Source: Stentor roeselii (Eukaryota; Ciliophora; Heterotrichea; Heterotrichida; Stentoridae). Taken from it: DNA of 64,000 nucleotides. This document shows positions 41,743 through 50,658 of this stretch, one piece after another (the stretch's first letter is position 1; every line of letters begins with the position of its first letter). The stretch spans positions 48,569 to 112,568 of the forward strand of contig RSEH01000159.1 of the NCBI GenBank assembly GCA_006503475.1, read 5' to 3'. The translations under genes were made by a program, and so were the position numbers. The notes under the pieces are model-generated. The model worked only from the letters and a program-made list of their open reading frames with translations, was not told the DNA's origin and searched no databases.

Positions 41743-41862
41743 AGGTTGAATGATGAAATATTAAGTGTAGGAGATTAGAACTACTGAAAATAAAGAAATG
41801 AAAAATTTAGATATTTTCCGAAATAACTACTCAAAAAGATTAACTAAAATACCACTGAGGCT

Positions 41863-42996
41863 TTAAAGAGGATGATACTTCAAAGAATCATCATATATCA
41901 TCGACTGCAGTAGTGGTTTAGTTGGTGTAAAATCATCGAAACTCCAGTCAAACTTAACAGAACTCACTGGCTCCTCATCTGGATTATGAAGACCTTCGAA
42001 ATATGGATGGGCCAAGCACTCTTCAACGGTAAATCTTTTTTCTGGGTTAAACATCAACATCTTGTTGAGAAGGTCTAAAGCGATTGGATTAGCTTTTGGG
42101 TATAAAGTCGACCAAGGAACTCTTTGACGTTTTGGAAGACTTTTTATATATCTCTTTGCTGACTCGTTACCGATGAATGTCATGTCTTCTTGACTAGGCA
42201 TACCTAGAACTGCGATTATTCTTTGAACCTGGTCGAGGTAATCTTCTCCGGGGAATAACGGGGATCTTCCAAGAAGTTCAGCGAAAACACAGCCAGAGCC
42301 CCAAACATCAAGTGCCTTGGTGTAGTGACTAGCATTTAAAATAACTTCAGGAGCACGATACCATCTAGTCACAACATACTCAGTCAAATTATCATCTTTA
42401 CTTTCACTAAACCCTCTCGCAAGTCCCAAGTCACAAATTTTTAAATCACAGTTTTTATTCAAAAGCAAATTACTAGGTTTCAAGTCTCGATGTATGACAT
42501 CAGCAGAGTGCATAAAAAGGAGTCCTCTCATGAGTTGATACATAAAATACTGAATATGCTCATCACTCAGGTCCTGCCTGGAATAAATAACTCGATGCAT
42601 ATCAGTTTCCATCAAGTCAGTCACAATATAAATATCTTCATAGTTAGTCCTGCTCGGGGGCCGCTGAAGGTCGACCAAAGCGATGATGTTTTCATGGTCG
42701 AAAAAAGATAAAAGACGAATTTCCCGCAGAATTCGCTTCGCGTCGATCAGGTCTTCAAAGGCTTTTGGAACCTTTTTGATTGCGACTTTTTGGTTTGTCT
42801 TCTTGTTCAATGCACTGACTACCACACCGTATGCCCCGTGGCCGATCTGACGGGAGTATTGGTAGCAGTCGTCTACTGTGAATGATGTTCCTGACACCTC
42901 GAATGTCACTTTGTTTTGGTTTGGGTTTTGAGTTGAACTGCTTTTTGCCTTGCTTTGCTCTGAGGCTCGAGAACCTGATTTTGATTGAGCTCGCAT
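41863..42996 (-). CDS. ERK-type MAP kinase (TEY)
   Basis: 377 residues. Glycine loop IGHGAYGVV (51-59), Lys74 in VAIKKV, catalytic loop HRDLKPSN (169-176), DLG at 189-191 (family-typical variant of DFG), activation-loop TEY at 205-207, VVTRWYRAPE, and a C-terminal lobe with MLMFNPEKR. The 40-residue N-terminal extension is Ser/Gln-rich. Phosphorylation of both Thr205 and Tyr207 by a MAP2K would activate it. It is divergent from the NEK kinase gene (211 nt apart). Subgroup (ERK1/2, ERK5 or ERK7-like) is not assigned. Confidence 0.95.
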   Translation of the reverse strand: MRAQSKSGSRASEQSKAKSSSTQNPNQNKVTFEVSGTSFTVDDCYQYSRQIGHGAYGVVVSALNKKTNQKVAIKKVPKAFEDLIDAKRILREIRLLSFFDHENIIALVDLQRPPSRTNYEDIYIVTDLMETDMHRVIYSRQDLSDEHIQYFMYQLMRGLLFMHSADVIHRDLKPSNLLLNKNCDLKICDLGLARGFSESKDDNLTEYVVTRWYRAPEVILNASHYTKALDVWGSGCVFAELLGRSPLFPGEDYLDQVQRIIAVLGMPSQEDMTFIGNESAKRYIKSLPKRQRVPWSTLYPKANPIALDLLNKMLMFNPEKRFTVEECLAHPYFEGLHNPDEEPVSSVKFDWSFDDFTPTKPLLQSMIYDDSLKYHPL

Positions 42997-43207
42997 TTAT
43001 ATTTTATTCATATGATTTAAAGGAATTTGAAGACTGGTGACACCTGAGTAACATTAATCAGCATATCATTGGAATAAAGTTGATTAACTTGAATATTTAA
43101 GATTATACTAAAAATAATCTAACTCCCCACCTATTCATTATAATCCTTTTCCATTACAATAATGCATCAATAACTCCAATTTCCCAAATCCCTTAAATAT
43201 CCTCCAA

Positions 43208-44434
43208 ATGCCTATAATCAAAATGTCCCTAAAAAACTTCGAAATCCTGTCAAAACTAGGTGAAGGTTCCTACAGTACAGTCTTCCAAGTAAAGCGTTCA
43301 TCAGACAGCCAGCTCTACGCATTAAAAAAAGTCCGTCTTCACTCATTAAAAGAAAAAGAAAAAAGAAATGCCTTGAACGAGATCAGGATTCTCGCAAGTG
43401 TCGCCCACCCAAACATAATATCCTACAAAGAAGCCTTTTTCGACGAGGAATCTCGCAGTCTCTGTCTTGTGATGGAATTCGCTGACGGTGGCGACTTATA
43501 CCAAAAAATTCTTTCCTACCAAAAAAAAGGAGTTTACATGAGCGAGTCCTTTATTTGGAAGCTGTTAATCGAGTTGACAAAAGGACTGAAAGCTTTACAC
43601 GACATGGACATTTTGCATCGAGACCTGAAGTGTGCCAACGTCTTTTTAACCAACTCAGGAGGAGTCAAACTTGGAGACATGAACGTCTCGAAAGTAAGCA
43701 AGGATTGCGTCATGCACACTCAGACAGGGACTCCTTATTACGCCAGTCCTGAGGTCTGGAAAGATATTCCTTATGATTCCAAAAGCGACATGTGGAGTCT
43801 TGGGTGCGTTATTTATGAAGCCGCTACTCTTAAACCTCCCTTTCGTGCAGAAGACATGGAAGGACTTTATAGAAAAGTTATTAAAGGAGAGTTCAGCCCG
43901 ATTCCTAAAACTTTTTCTCATGAACTTCAAATGGTTATCAATGGACTTCTTCAGGTTAACCCTAATTATCGACTGAGCTGTTCTCAGGTCTTGTGTATTC
44001 CTTCTGTTGTCAGGCATATGTCTAGTCCTGCTGAAGACAGCGAGTTTTCTTTACTGCAGACTATCAAGTTTCCCAAAAATATTCAGAATATCTCGAAACA
44101 ACTCCCATTGCCGAAGTATATGGAAAATAAACCTGTTAGGAATAAAAGCACCATGATTCCTACTATTCGGAAAGATACTTTGATACCTAGGGATCAGAGT
44201 GAAACTAAAAGAAGAAATGTTTTGAATAAGGAAATTCTTGAGGTTCAGAAATCTAAGAAGAAGATTTTGAGTAGAGATGCTTCGAGTGCTGTTAAATTAC
44301 CACAGGTTGTTCCGAGGCATAAAAAACACTCGGCGAAAAGTTTAGCGTATAAGAATGACTTGATAAAACTAGAAAGCTATTTAAAGAAGCCAGCATCTAA
44401 CAGGAGTTTTTTATTAATGGCGAATTTAAACTAA
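43208..44434 (+). CDS. NIMA-related (NEK) protein kinase
   Basis: 408 residues. Kinase domain 11-265: GEGSYSTV (18-25), Lys40, HRDLKCAN (137-144), activation segment GTPYYASPEVW (174-184), followed by YDSKSDMWSLGCV. The DFG position reads DMN (157-159, GDMNVSKV), a form I know from protist NEKs, with the metal-binding Asp kept. The C-terminal 140 residues are basic and unstructured. NEKs regulate cilia length, basal bodies and mitosis; ciliates have expanded this family. Two start codons are possible (43208, 43223). The stop lies 10 nt from that of the convergent pseudo-ATPase. Confidence 0.94.
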   Translation: MPIIKMSLKNFEILSKLGEGSYSTVFQVKRSSDSQLYALKKVRLHSLKEKEKRNALNEIRILASVAHPNIISYKEAFFDEESRSLCLVMEFADGGDLYQKILSYQKKGVYMSESFIWKLLIELTKGLKALHDMDILHRDLKCANVFLTNSGGVKLGDMNVSKVSKDCVMHTQTGTPYYASPEVWKDIPYDSKSDMWSLGCVIYEAATLKPPFRAEDMEGLYRKVIKGEFSPIPKTFSHELQMVINGLLQVNPNYRLSCSQVLCIPSVVRHMSSPAEDSEFSLLQTIKFPKNIQNISKQLPLPKYMENKPVRNKSTMIPTIRKDTLIPRDQSETKRRNVLNKEILEVQKSKKKILSRDASSAVKLPQVVPRHKKHSAKSLAYKNDLIKLESYLKKPASNRSFLLMANLN

Positions 44435-44444
44435 TAATAAATAA

Positions 44445-47156
44445 TTACCCTGCAGCTAGATTCGACCTCTGGGTTAAGATGCCTTTCGAATAATTCAAAT
44501 GATATTGTTTCATAGATTCAACAAGGCACATCCGATTGATAGTCCAGTCTGAAAGATTGAAAGTAATTCTACTATAACTGATATGTATGCACATTTTCAA
44601 CAAGTCCTGAACAATAAAAATGATAAAACAAAAAGTCCAGACAATCAAAATTGTGTTCCAGTCAATACTGTGCATGCTAGCAACAACGACACTATTTTTC
44701 GGCTGAATATTTAACACCCAGTATTTACAAATAATAGTCGTTGTGCTTAAAGCAGTTAAACTCGTGATTCCCAGTTCGATTCCAGGCCTAGAGCAAAAGA
44801 ACCAAGTACTCGATCGAACCGAAAAAATCGTCAAATAATTCGAAATAGAAAGTTTAAGAAAAACAGCAGTAAGAACTTGACCATAAGAATAAGCAGGAAT
44901 CCGAAAATAGTCAAAAATGATATTCGGTTTGTGAGAATCCATATGAGAAAGCGCAACAAGTAAAAAAGCAAAAGAGGAAAAAAACGAAACCGCTCCTAAA
45001 GTACAAGAAATTATATAAATTTTTATCATGTTCCACTTGCAAGGCGCTTGGGAAGGACTAGCACGATCAGAAGAAATTGAAATAATAGTGATATCATTAA
45101 GTAAAGCAATAATAACCATTGCAATCACGGGAAAAGCTGAGGTATTCGGGACATCATCACAGTTCGACCCTCTGCACCTGAAGTCCTTTTTCGGGTTGAT
45201 AGCAGCGAGACTGATAAAAAAGAAAATAAGCAACTGACAACTGCAACTTATCCGATAAATGCAGTAAGTCTTCGCCCGGCGAAAGATTCTTCTAGCTTTC
45301 ACTGTAGCCTGATACAAAATATGCAGTCCAGGCTCTTCAAAAATAATATCAGCAGAAGACTTCGCTGCATCAGTAGCTTCAAACCCAGCAAGTCCAACAT
45401 CAGCTCTTTTAAGTGCAGGGGCATCATTGATAGAAACTCCAGTAATTCCTACTTTTTTCTCTTTTTTCTGCAGAAGTTTAACAATAGTGAACTTATGTTC
45501 CGGGTAAACTTCAGCGAATCCATCAGCTTGCATTAAAATTGAATCAAGAAGTTCTCTTTGAACAGTTGTCATATCATTATTAAACACTTCAGCATTAAAA
45601 ATCAAGTCACCCAGTCCAATATCATTTGAAATTTGTTTAGAAATCGCCATCTGATCTCCAGTTAAAAACAAAATTTTCACATTAAAGTCGCGAAGAGCTT
45701 TGATATCTTCTGAAACTCCTTCAAAAAAAGGGTCGAAAATTGAAATAAGTCCTAAAAAATCCCATTTTCCACTGTGACCTGATGCAGCAACTGCAATGAC
45801 GCTGTACCCTTGAGAAGCGAATTTAACTACTTGTGAAGTGACCTCGTCTTCCAAGTCCCAACTTTCAGTAAGTGCGAGGATGACCTGAGGAGCGCCTTTG
45901 CAGAACTTGAACATTTCTCCTGTCATTATATTTCGAACTGCGACTTCTGAACGTTTGATTTTCGGGTCGTATTGACAGTAGTCTTCTTCTTCGAAGTCTT
46001 CGAATGAAAGTTTCAAGTCGTTAACGGCGTATTCACAAAGACATTTGTCGATCGGGTTTTTTATGTCTCTTCGGCTTGAAAGGTAAGCAGCTTGAAACAA
46101 GTGAGAAATCGATTCACTTGAAATCAAAAAGTGACCGTTCACGACAGGCTCACCTTTTGTTAACATGAAAGTTTTATGAATGCAAAGAATTTCCATCGAG
46201 GCTAACTCTTCGATAGAAGCCAATCGACTTACAACAGTTTTTTTCTTGTTTAAACGATTAGCCCCAACAGCTAAAGTACTTGCACAAACAACTTGCATAG
46301 CAATAGGTAAAGAAAGCACAAGCATCACAACACTAGAGCTCAAACTTTCTAGAAATTCATTTCCCTTATACAGAAAAATGATAAGAATAATAGTAACCAA
46401 AATTCCTGAAATAATCATCAAAAGAAAAGCAACTCTTCCAAGAACCTTTTCAATATTTCCCTTCTGGTTAACTTCAGAGCTAAACAAATTTGACTTCCCA
46501 AAAAACGTGTTAGTTCCAGTTGCATAAACATTAGCTTCTACTTCTCCTTTCTTGCAAAGAGACCCCATGTAAAGTTTGTTTCCTTCTATTTTAAGGACTT
46601 GCTTAGTTTCGCCAGTCAGCATGCTCTGGTCCACTGAGCACTCGCCAGGTCCTAAGATGCAGTCAGCGGGAAGCAAATCTCCAGGGCCTATTTGAATTCT
46701 ATCTCCAGGAACCAATTCATTGACCCTGACCCTTTTCCACAGCAGGTCTCGTTTTACTAAAGCATGCGGAGCAAGACTTTTTTTTATCGTTTCCACTGCT
46801 GACCTTGATTTTTTATCTTGCAGATAAAGAACAAGCCCGTTCACTACTTGCAAAGCGATTAAAAAGCTCAGGTTTATCGGACTGACCCGGATTAATTCAA
46901 TTAAAGAAGCGATCCAGATCAAAACAGGCATCGGACCCCAAAAACATTTGAAGATTAGAGAAAGCTCGGATTTTGATGGCTCGGAAATCTCGTTTGGACT
47001 GATTGGATATTACCCGTGCTTTTGAAGACCTTGTTTTGCTTCTTCTGAAGTTAGACCTTCTTCGAGAAAGGTCCCGTCGCTTAGACCTGCTTGGCTTTGT
47101 GTGCGAGATGTACGGTGCTCTGGTTGGACTGGCTCCAGCAACTTTGTGGGGTCCAT
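44445..47156 (-). CDS. catalytically dead P3A proton-ATPase paralog (pseudo-pump, 2 exons)
   Basis: Exon 1 (47156-47014) and exon 2 (46998-44445) give 898 residues, colinear with the active P3A pump at 25998-28754. The phosphorylated Asp is His322: the motif reads IHKTFMLTKGE instead of SDKTGTLTKNE (codon CAT, 46176-46178). TGDGVNDAP is TGVSINDAP, losing the first Asp of the Mg site, and DPPRDD is DPFFEG. TGE(S/T), KGAPQ, TGDQ, the membrane-6 Asn-Asp (LLNDITI) and all membrane segments remain. It cannot form the phosphoenzyme, yet there is no stop or frameshift, so it is probably a constrained pseudoenzyme, for example a partner or regulator of the active pump. The C-terminal tail is short and lacks the Arg/Ser-rich region. 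Confidence 0.93.
46999..47013 (-). other. 15-nt intron in pseudo-ATPase gene
   Basis: GTAATATCCAATCAG, A at position 10, phase 2 within the Gly codon of KHG|PNE. This is exactly the position of the intron in the active paralog (RDG|PNK). Confidence 0.94.
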
Positions 47157-47165
47157 TATTATACT
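47157..47165. promoter_or_regulatory. 9-nt interval between divergent start codons
   Basis: Only ATTATACTA or its like (9 nt, TATA-containing) separates the ATGs of the pseudo-ATPase and the coiled-coil gene. Any core promoter must reach into coding sequence. Confidence 0.45.
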
Positions 47166-47900
47166 ATGGAAAAAGTTGACTGGAAGTTTGTGAAAGAGTT
47201 CCCTAGTCTTAGTACTGGGATTCAGTCTTCTTTGTCACCGAAAAGTGAAAAACTTAGCGCGTTCTTTAACCGTAAATCCGCTAATGAAAAACTCGTCACT
47301 ATTACCAATCGAGTCGCGAAACTTGAAAAACTTCGAGAAAAGGCCTTAAAAGAAGTTGAAGCTATCAAACACGATATATATCGAGAAAAAGAATTGATTT
47401 CTCAAAAAAACCAAGAAATCCAGAAAAAAAGAAGATTTTCTCAAGAAACTTTAGAAATTTTACAGCTAAAACGAGAAGCGAACTGGAAAGACCGAACCGA
47501 AAACAAGCAGAACATCCGAGACTTGACAGAAAAACAGTTAAAACTAAAGCAAAAGCTTGTACAAGACAAAAGAGAAAAAACCGCTATTTGGAAAGAAGAA
47601 GTCGAAAAAAAGAAAAATTTCGACTTACAGGAAAAAAACAAAAACTTCAAGAAAATCAAAACAGGTTACGTTAAGTCCTTAAGAGAAAGATGCCTGACTC
47701 AGCGACGTTACCGTTCGATGATAACCTCAGAATACGAAAACTCCATCGAACTAGAAAAACAACTGGAACAAGAAGCCTATCAAAAAATCTCATCACTCGA
47801 AAAAACCGAATCCACTCTAATCAGCCAACTTTCAAACACGATGCAAACCCAGCAAGTCCTCAAAGAAAAGCTCTTATCTCTTAAAACTCTTTCTCCATAA
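47166..47900 (+). CDS. coiled-coil protein of unknown function
   Basis: 244 residues from the ATG at 47166. An earlier in-frame start at 47091 would run through the neighbour's first exon and is not credible. Almost the entire length from residue 45 is Lys/Glu/Gln-rich coiled coil (LEKLREKALKEVEAIKHDIY, LKLKQKLVQDKREKTAIWK, then a C-terminal LEKTESTLISQL). No other domain. It resembles ciliary or centrosomal coiled-coil proteins, but no ortholog is recognised. Confidence 0.8.
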   Translation: MEKVDWKFVKEFPSLSTGIQSSLSPKSEKLSAFFNRKSANEKLVTITNRVAKLEKLREKALKEVEAIKHDIYREKELISQKNQEIQKKRRFSQETLEILQLKREANWKDRTENKQNIRDLTEKQLKLKQKLVQDKREKTAIWKEEVEKKKNFDLQEKNKNFKKIKTGYVKSLRERCLTQRRYRSMITSEYENSIELEKQLEQEAYQKISSLEKTESTLISQLSNTMQTQQVLKEKLLSLKTLSP

Positions 47901-47933
47901 ACTATAAATAAACCCACATCAAACTGCATTATA

Positions 47934-49133
47934 ATGGCTTATCAAAGAGTCAAAGGCATCTATAAAACAATTCTTGATGATATTCGTAAAGCTGGAACTT
48001 TTAAAGTAGAAAGACTCATCACTTCTCGCCAGGGCACTTCAATTACAAGCAACTCTCAGGAAGTACTGAACTTCTGTGCAAATAACTACCTTGGGTACAG
48101 TGGAAGTCCTGAAGCTTCACAGCCTGCCATTGAGGCTGCTCAAAAATACGGATTTGGAATGAGCTCGGTCAGGTTTATATGTGGGACTCAAGATATCCAC
48201 AAGAAACTTGAGGCGAAGATTTCAGAATTTCATGGAACTGATGACGCGATTTTATATTCTAGCTGCTTTGATGCTAATGCAGGGATCTTTGAAGCACTTC
48301 TTACAAAGGATGATGCGATTTTAACTGATGCTTTGAACCATGCTTCGATTATTGATGGGATTAGATTGTGTGGTGCCGAAAGACACATCTACAGACATCT
48401 AGACATGGCTCATCTCGAAGAATGCCTCCAAAAATCTCAATCAAAGCGCATCCGAATGATAGTAACCGACGGAGTCTTCAGCATGGACGGTGACTTTGCA
48501 CCCCTTCCTAAAATCGTAGAACTAGCCGAAAAATACAACTCCTTAATCTTCGTCGACGAGAGCCACGCGACAGGTTTCATCGGTCCAACAGGTCGAGGAA
48601 CTCCAGAGTACTTCGGAGTAAAAGACAAGATCGACATAATAAACTCCACTCTAGGAAAAGCGATGGGTGGAGCAAGTGGAGGTTATTCAACAGGTCACAA
48701 AGAGTTAATCGACTTACTAAGACAAAAATCCCGTCCTTACTTATTCAGCAACTCATTAGCGCCGATGATAGTAGGAGCGACTTTAGGCATTTTTGAAGAA
48801 ATCGACAAAAGTGGCCAGCAGCTTCTGGCTCCGCTGAGAAGAAACATCTCGCTTTTCCGAGGAAGGATGAAAGAAGCAGGGTTTAACATAATAGGACATC
48901 AGGACTCTCCGATAGTGCCGGTGATGATAGGCGACGCAGCTCTTGCCAGCCAGTTCGCTGACAAGATGATGACTAAAAATATTTACGTGATCGGGTTTTC
49001 CTTCCCTGTCGTTCCGAAAGGCCAGGCAAGAATCCGAGTTCAGATAAGCGCTCGACATACTGAGGAGCAGATTAACAGAGCTGTTAACGCTTTTATTGAA
49101 ATTGGAAAAGAAACTGGACTTTTAAGTAGTTAA
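47934..49133 (+). CDS. GCAT: glycine C-acetyltransferase (2-amino-3-ketobutyrate CoA ligase)
   Basis: 399 residues matching the alpha-oxoamine synthase family end to end. Blocks: NFCANNYLGYS, GFGMSSVRFICGTQDIHKKLE, SCFDANAGIFE, DALNHASIIDGIRL, VTDGVFSMDGDFAPL, DESHATGF and the PLP-binding Lys242 in STLGKAMGG. RFICGTQ..H distinguishes GCAT/KBL from serine palmitoyltransferase and ALA synthase. It interconverts 2-amino-3-ketobutyrate plus CoA and glycine plus acetyl-CoA in threonine breakdown. No mitochondrial presequence is obvious (MAYQRVKGIYKTI). The stop codon TAA overlaps the convergent RING gene's stop within TTAA. Confidence 0.96.
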   Translation: MAYQRVKGIYKTILDDIRKAGTFKVERLITSRQGTSITSNSQEVLNFCANNYLGYSGSPEASQPAIEAAQKYGFGMSSVRFICGTQDIHKKLEAKISEFHGTDDAILYSSCFDANAGIFEALLTKDDAILTDALNHASIIDGIRLCGAERHIYRHLDMAHLEECLQKSQSKRIRMIVTDGVFSMDGDFAPLPKIVELAEKYNSLIFVDESHATGFIGPTGRGTPEYFGVKDKIDIINSTLGKAMGGASGGYSTGHKELIDLLRQKSRPYLFSNSLAPMIVGATLGIFEEIDKSGQQLLAPLRRNISLFRGRMKEAGFNIIGHQDSPIVPVMIGDAALASQFADKMMTKNIYVIGFSFPVVPKGQARIRVQISARHTEEQINRAVNAFIEIGKETGLLSS

Positions 49134-50054
49134 AAGATTGGCTTTAGGCATAGAGGACAGGTGCTTTCTGTTAGTTTCTCGTGAATCCACTCGTCGATAC
49201 ACTCGGAGTGAAAAATGTGATTGCATTTTAAAACTCGGAGATAGGAGCTTGGATGGATCCTGAGTGGAAATTACTTGTCGAAGCAGATGCAGCAGGGGTC
49301 TTCTACAGGGTCTGTTAGGAATCTTAGAGGAATTAATGAGTCTAGGAAATTTGTGAAGGATGAGTCTTGAGGGATGTAGTTGTATCGACTTTCTAGGGAT
49401 ACTCGAGAAGACTTTCGCTTTTTCTTTAGGTAGATGAAGAAAAATACTAACATCAAAATCATCACGGTGAAAGAGGAAGTTATTGCAAGAATCATCATCA
49501 AGGTGCTCTTGGATAATTTGGATGTGGATGATGATTCCCATGAAAGGGATAAACTTGAGATTGTTTTAGACTCGGAATAAGCGACTAGATTTAAAGTTTT
49601 CACTTGAAAGTTCATTTCCAGATGAGAATTTTCATTGATTTCATATGTTTTAGTCGTGTTTATAGAGGAATCTGTAATGATTATAATAGCAGGGTCTGAA
49701 GATTCTAAAGTAAATTGGGACGATCCATTTTTCCCCTTTAATTCAAACCTCCAGAAACAAAGACTTTTCTCCGGAAGACCTGAAACCACTATTTTTCCTG
49801 AATTTTTTACTTGTTCCAAAGACCCGCACAAGACCTTTCTAAGTTTTACAGGATCTCTCGGACATTCTTTAGACGACTGTGAAATATTTCCACATTCTTT
49901 AATCCAAGAAGCTAGATGATAGATTTCATTCTTTTTCTTGTTTCTTAAATACTTTTTACAAGATAAACTTTGTGTTGAATGCAAGACAATACTCACACAT
50001 TGACTGAGAGAGAGTAAACTGGCAAAAGTAAGCCAAAATTAAAAAAACAGTCAT
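49130..50054 (-). CDS. type I membrane RING-H2 protein, probable E3 ubiquitin ligase (2-3 exons)
   Basis: Likely exons 50054-50020, 50003-49275 and 49259-49130, 297 residues. The first exon encodes a signal-peptide-like MTVFLILAYFC. Next come a Cys-containing luminal or extracellular domain (about 15-170), a membrane helix (ILAITSSFTVMILMLVFFF), a basic stop-transfer KKKRK, and a C-terminal RING-H2: C249-x2-C252, CNHIFHSEC, CPLC. The second intron (15 nt) joins CCICFDK to IHPSSYL and is secure. The first (16 nt, no A at position 10) is only inferred to keep the signal peptide in frame. The layout resembles Goliath/RNF13-type ligases without a clear PA domain. Confidence 0.82.
49260..49274 (-). 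other. 15-nt intron in RING gene
   Basis: GTAATTTCCACTCAG, A at position 10, phase 2 (AA|G). It splits the RING finger between the first zinc-ligand pair and the rest; retention gives AAG TAA and removes the remaining ligands. Confidence 0.92.
50004..50019 (-). other. possible 16-nt intron in RING gene 5' region
   Basis: GTTTACTCTCTCTCAG lies between the signal-peptide frame and the body frame, and its length (16) restores the frame. It lacks the usual A at position 10, so it is tentative. Confidence 0.4.
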
Positions 50055-50185
50055 TTTGTATAAATCTTTTAATTATTCAGGTTTATTCTAATAAAATCTT
50101 AACGAATTAAAGAAAAACTGACGGATTGATGAAATATCAAGGATTCCATTTCAGTGGAAATTAGTTGAAGAGATTTGAAATAATT

Positions 50186-50614
50186 ATGGCTAAAAGAGAG
50201 AGAGATGAAAATCGCCAGGTCCTTTTACAGGGATTCGGGGTTATGGTTAAAACAGATGATGTTATTCATATTTTCCATAAGTTTGGTCGAATTGAATTCG
50301 TTCGGTTTCTGGGTCGTCGTCAGTGCCTTGTGCAGTTTGAGATGACTGAGAGTGTCACCAAAGCTCTTCAGATAAATAATACCAAACAGCCTTCCTTGTT
50401 TGCAACTAATTTACTTGTTTCGGTACCAGATTATTCTGAGAAACCGGTTAAAAAGTGTCAGATTCCTCCTGGGGCTTTTGTAATGTTGGATCCTCCGAGA
50501 TTCAATAATTATTTGATACCTGTTCTTCCCAGTTTTGTTGCTAATCTGAGTATGTCCGAGCTGATCGACCCTAAGGATCAATCTAATCACTACAGATCCC
50601 AAAAAATCATGTAA
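50186..50614 (+). CDS. small RRM-like RNA-binding protein
   Basis: 142 residues from the ATG at 50186. The region 8-85 follows an RRM pattern: VLLQGFGVMVKTDDVIHIFHKFGRIEFVRFLGRRQCLVQFEMTESVTKAL. It has an RNP2-like VLLQGF and an RNP1-like strand QCLVQFE, in which the aromatic of canonical RNP1 (GFGFV.F) is partly lost. The C-terminal 60 residues are Pro/Ser-rich. It lies 44 nt upstream of USP47 on the same strand. It resembles PTB/hnRNPL-like RRMs in its Q-G-F start; the RNA target is unknown. Confidence 0.72.
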   Translation: MAKRERDENRQVLLQGFGVMVKTDDVIHIFHKFGRIEFVRFLGRRQCLVQFEMTESVTKALQINNTKQPSLFATNLLVSVPDYSEKPVKKCQIPPGAFVMLDPPRFNNYLIPVLPSFVANLSMSELIDPKDQSNHYRSQKIM

Positions 50615-50658
50615 TAATTAATCAAAATCTCTTAAAAAGCAAATGTAAATAATCCCAA

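Noticed and set aside
43662-43688. NEK kinase inactive because DFG is DMN
   Set aside because: The metal-binding Asp is kept, and DMN is a form I know from protist NEKs; not evidence of a dead kinase.
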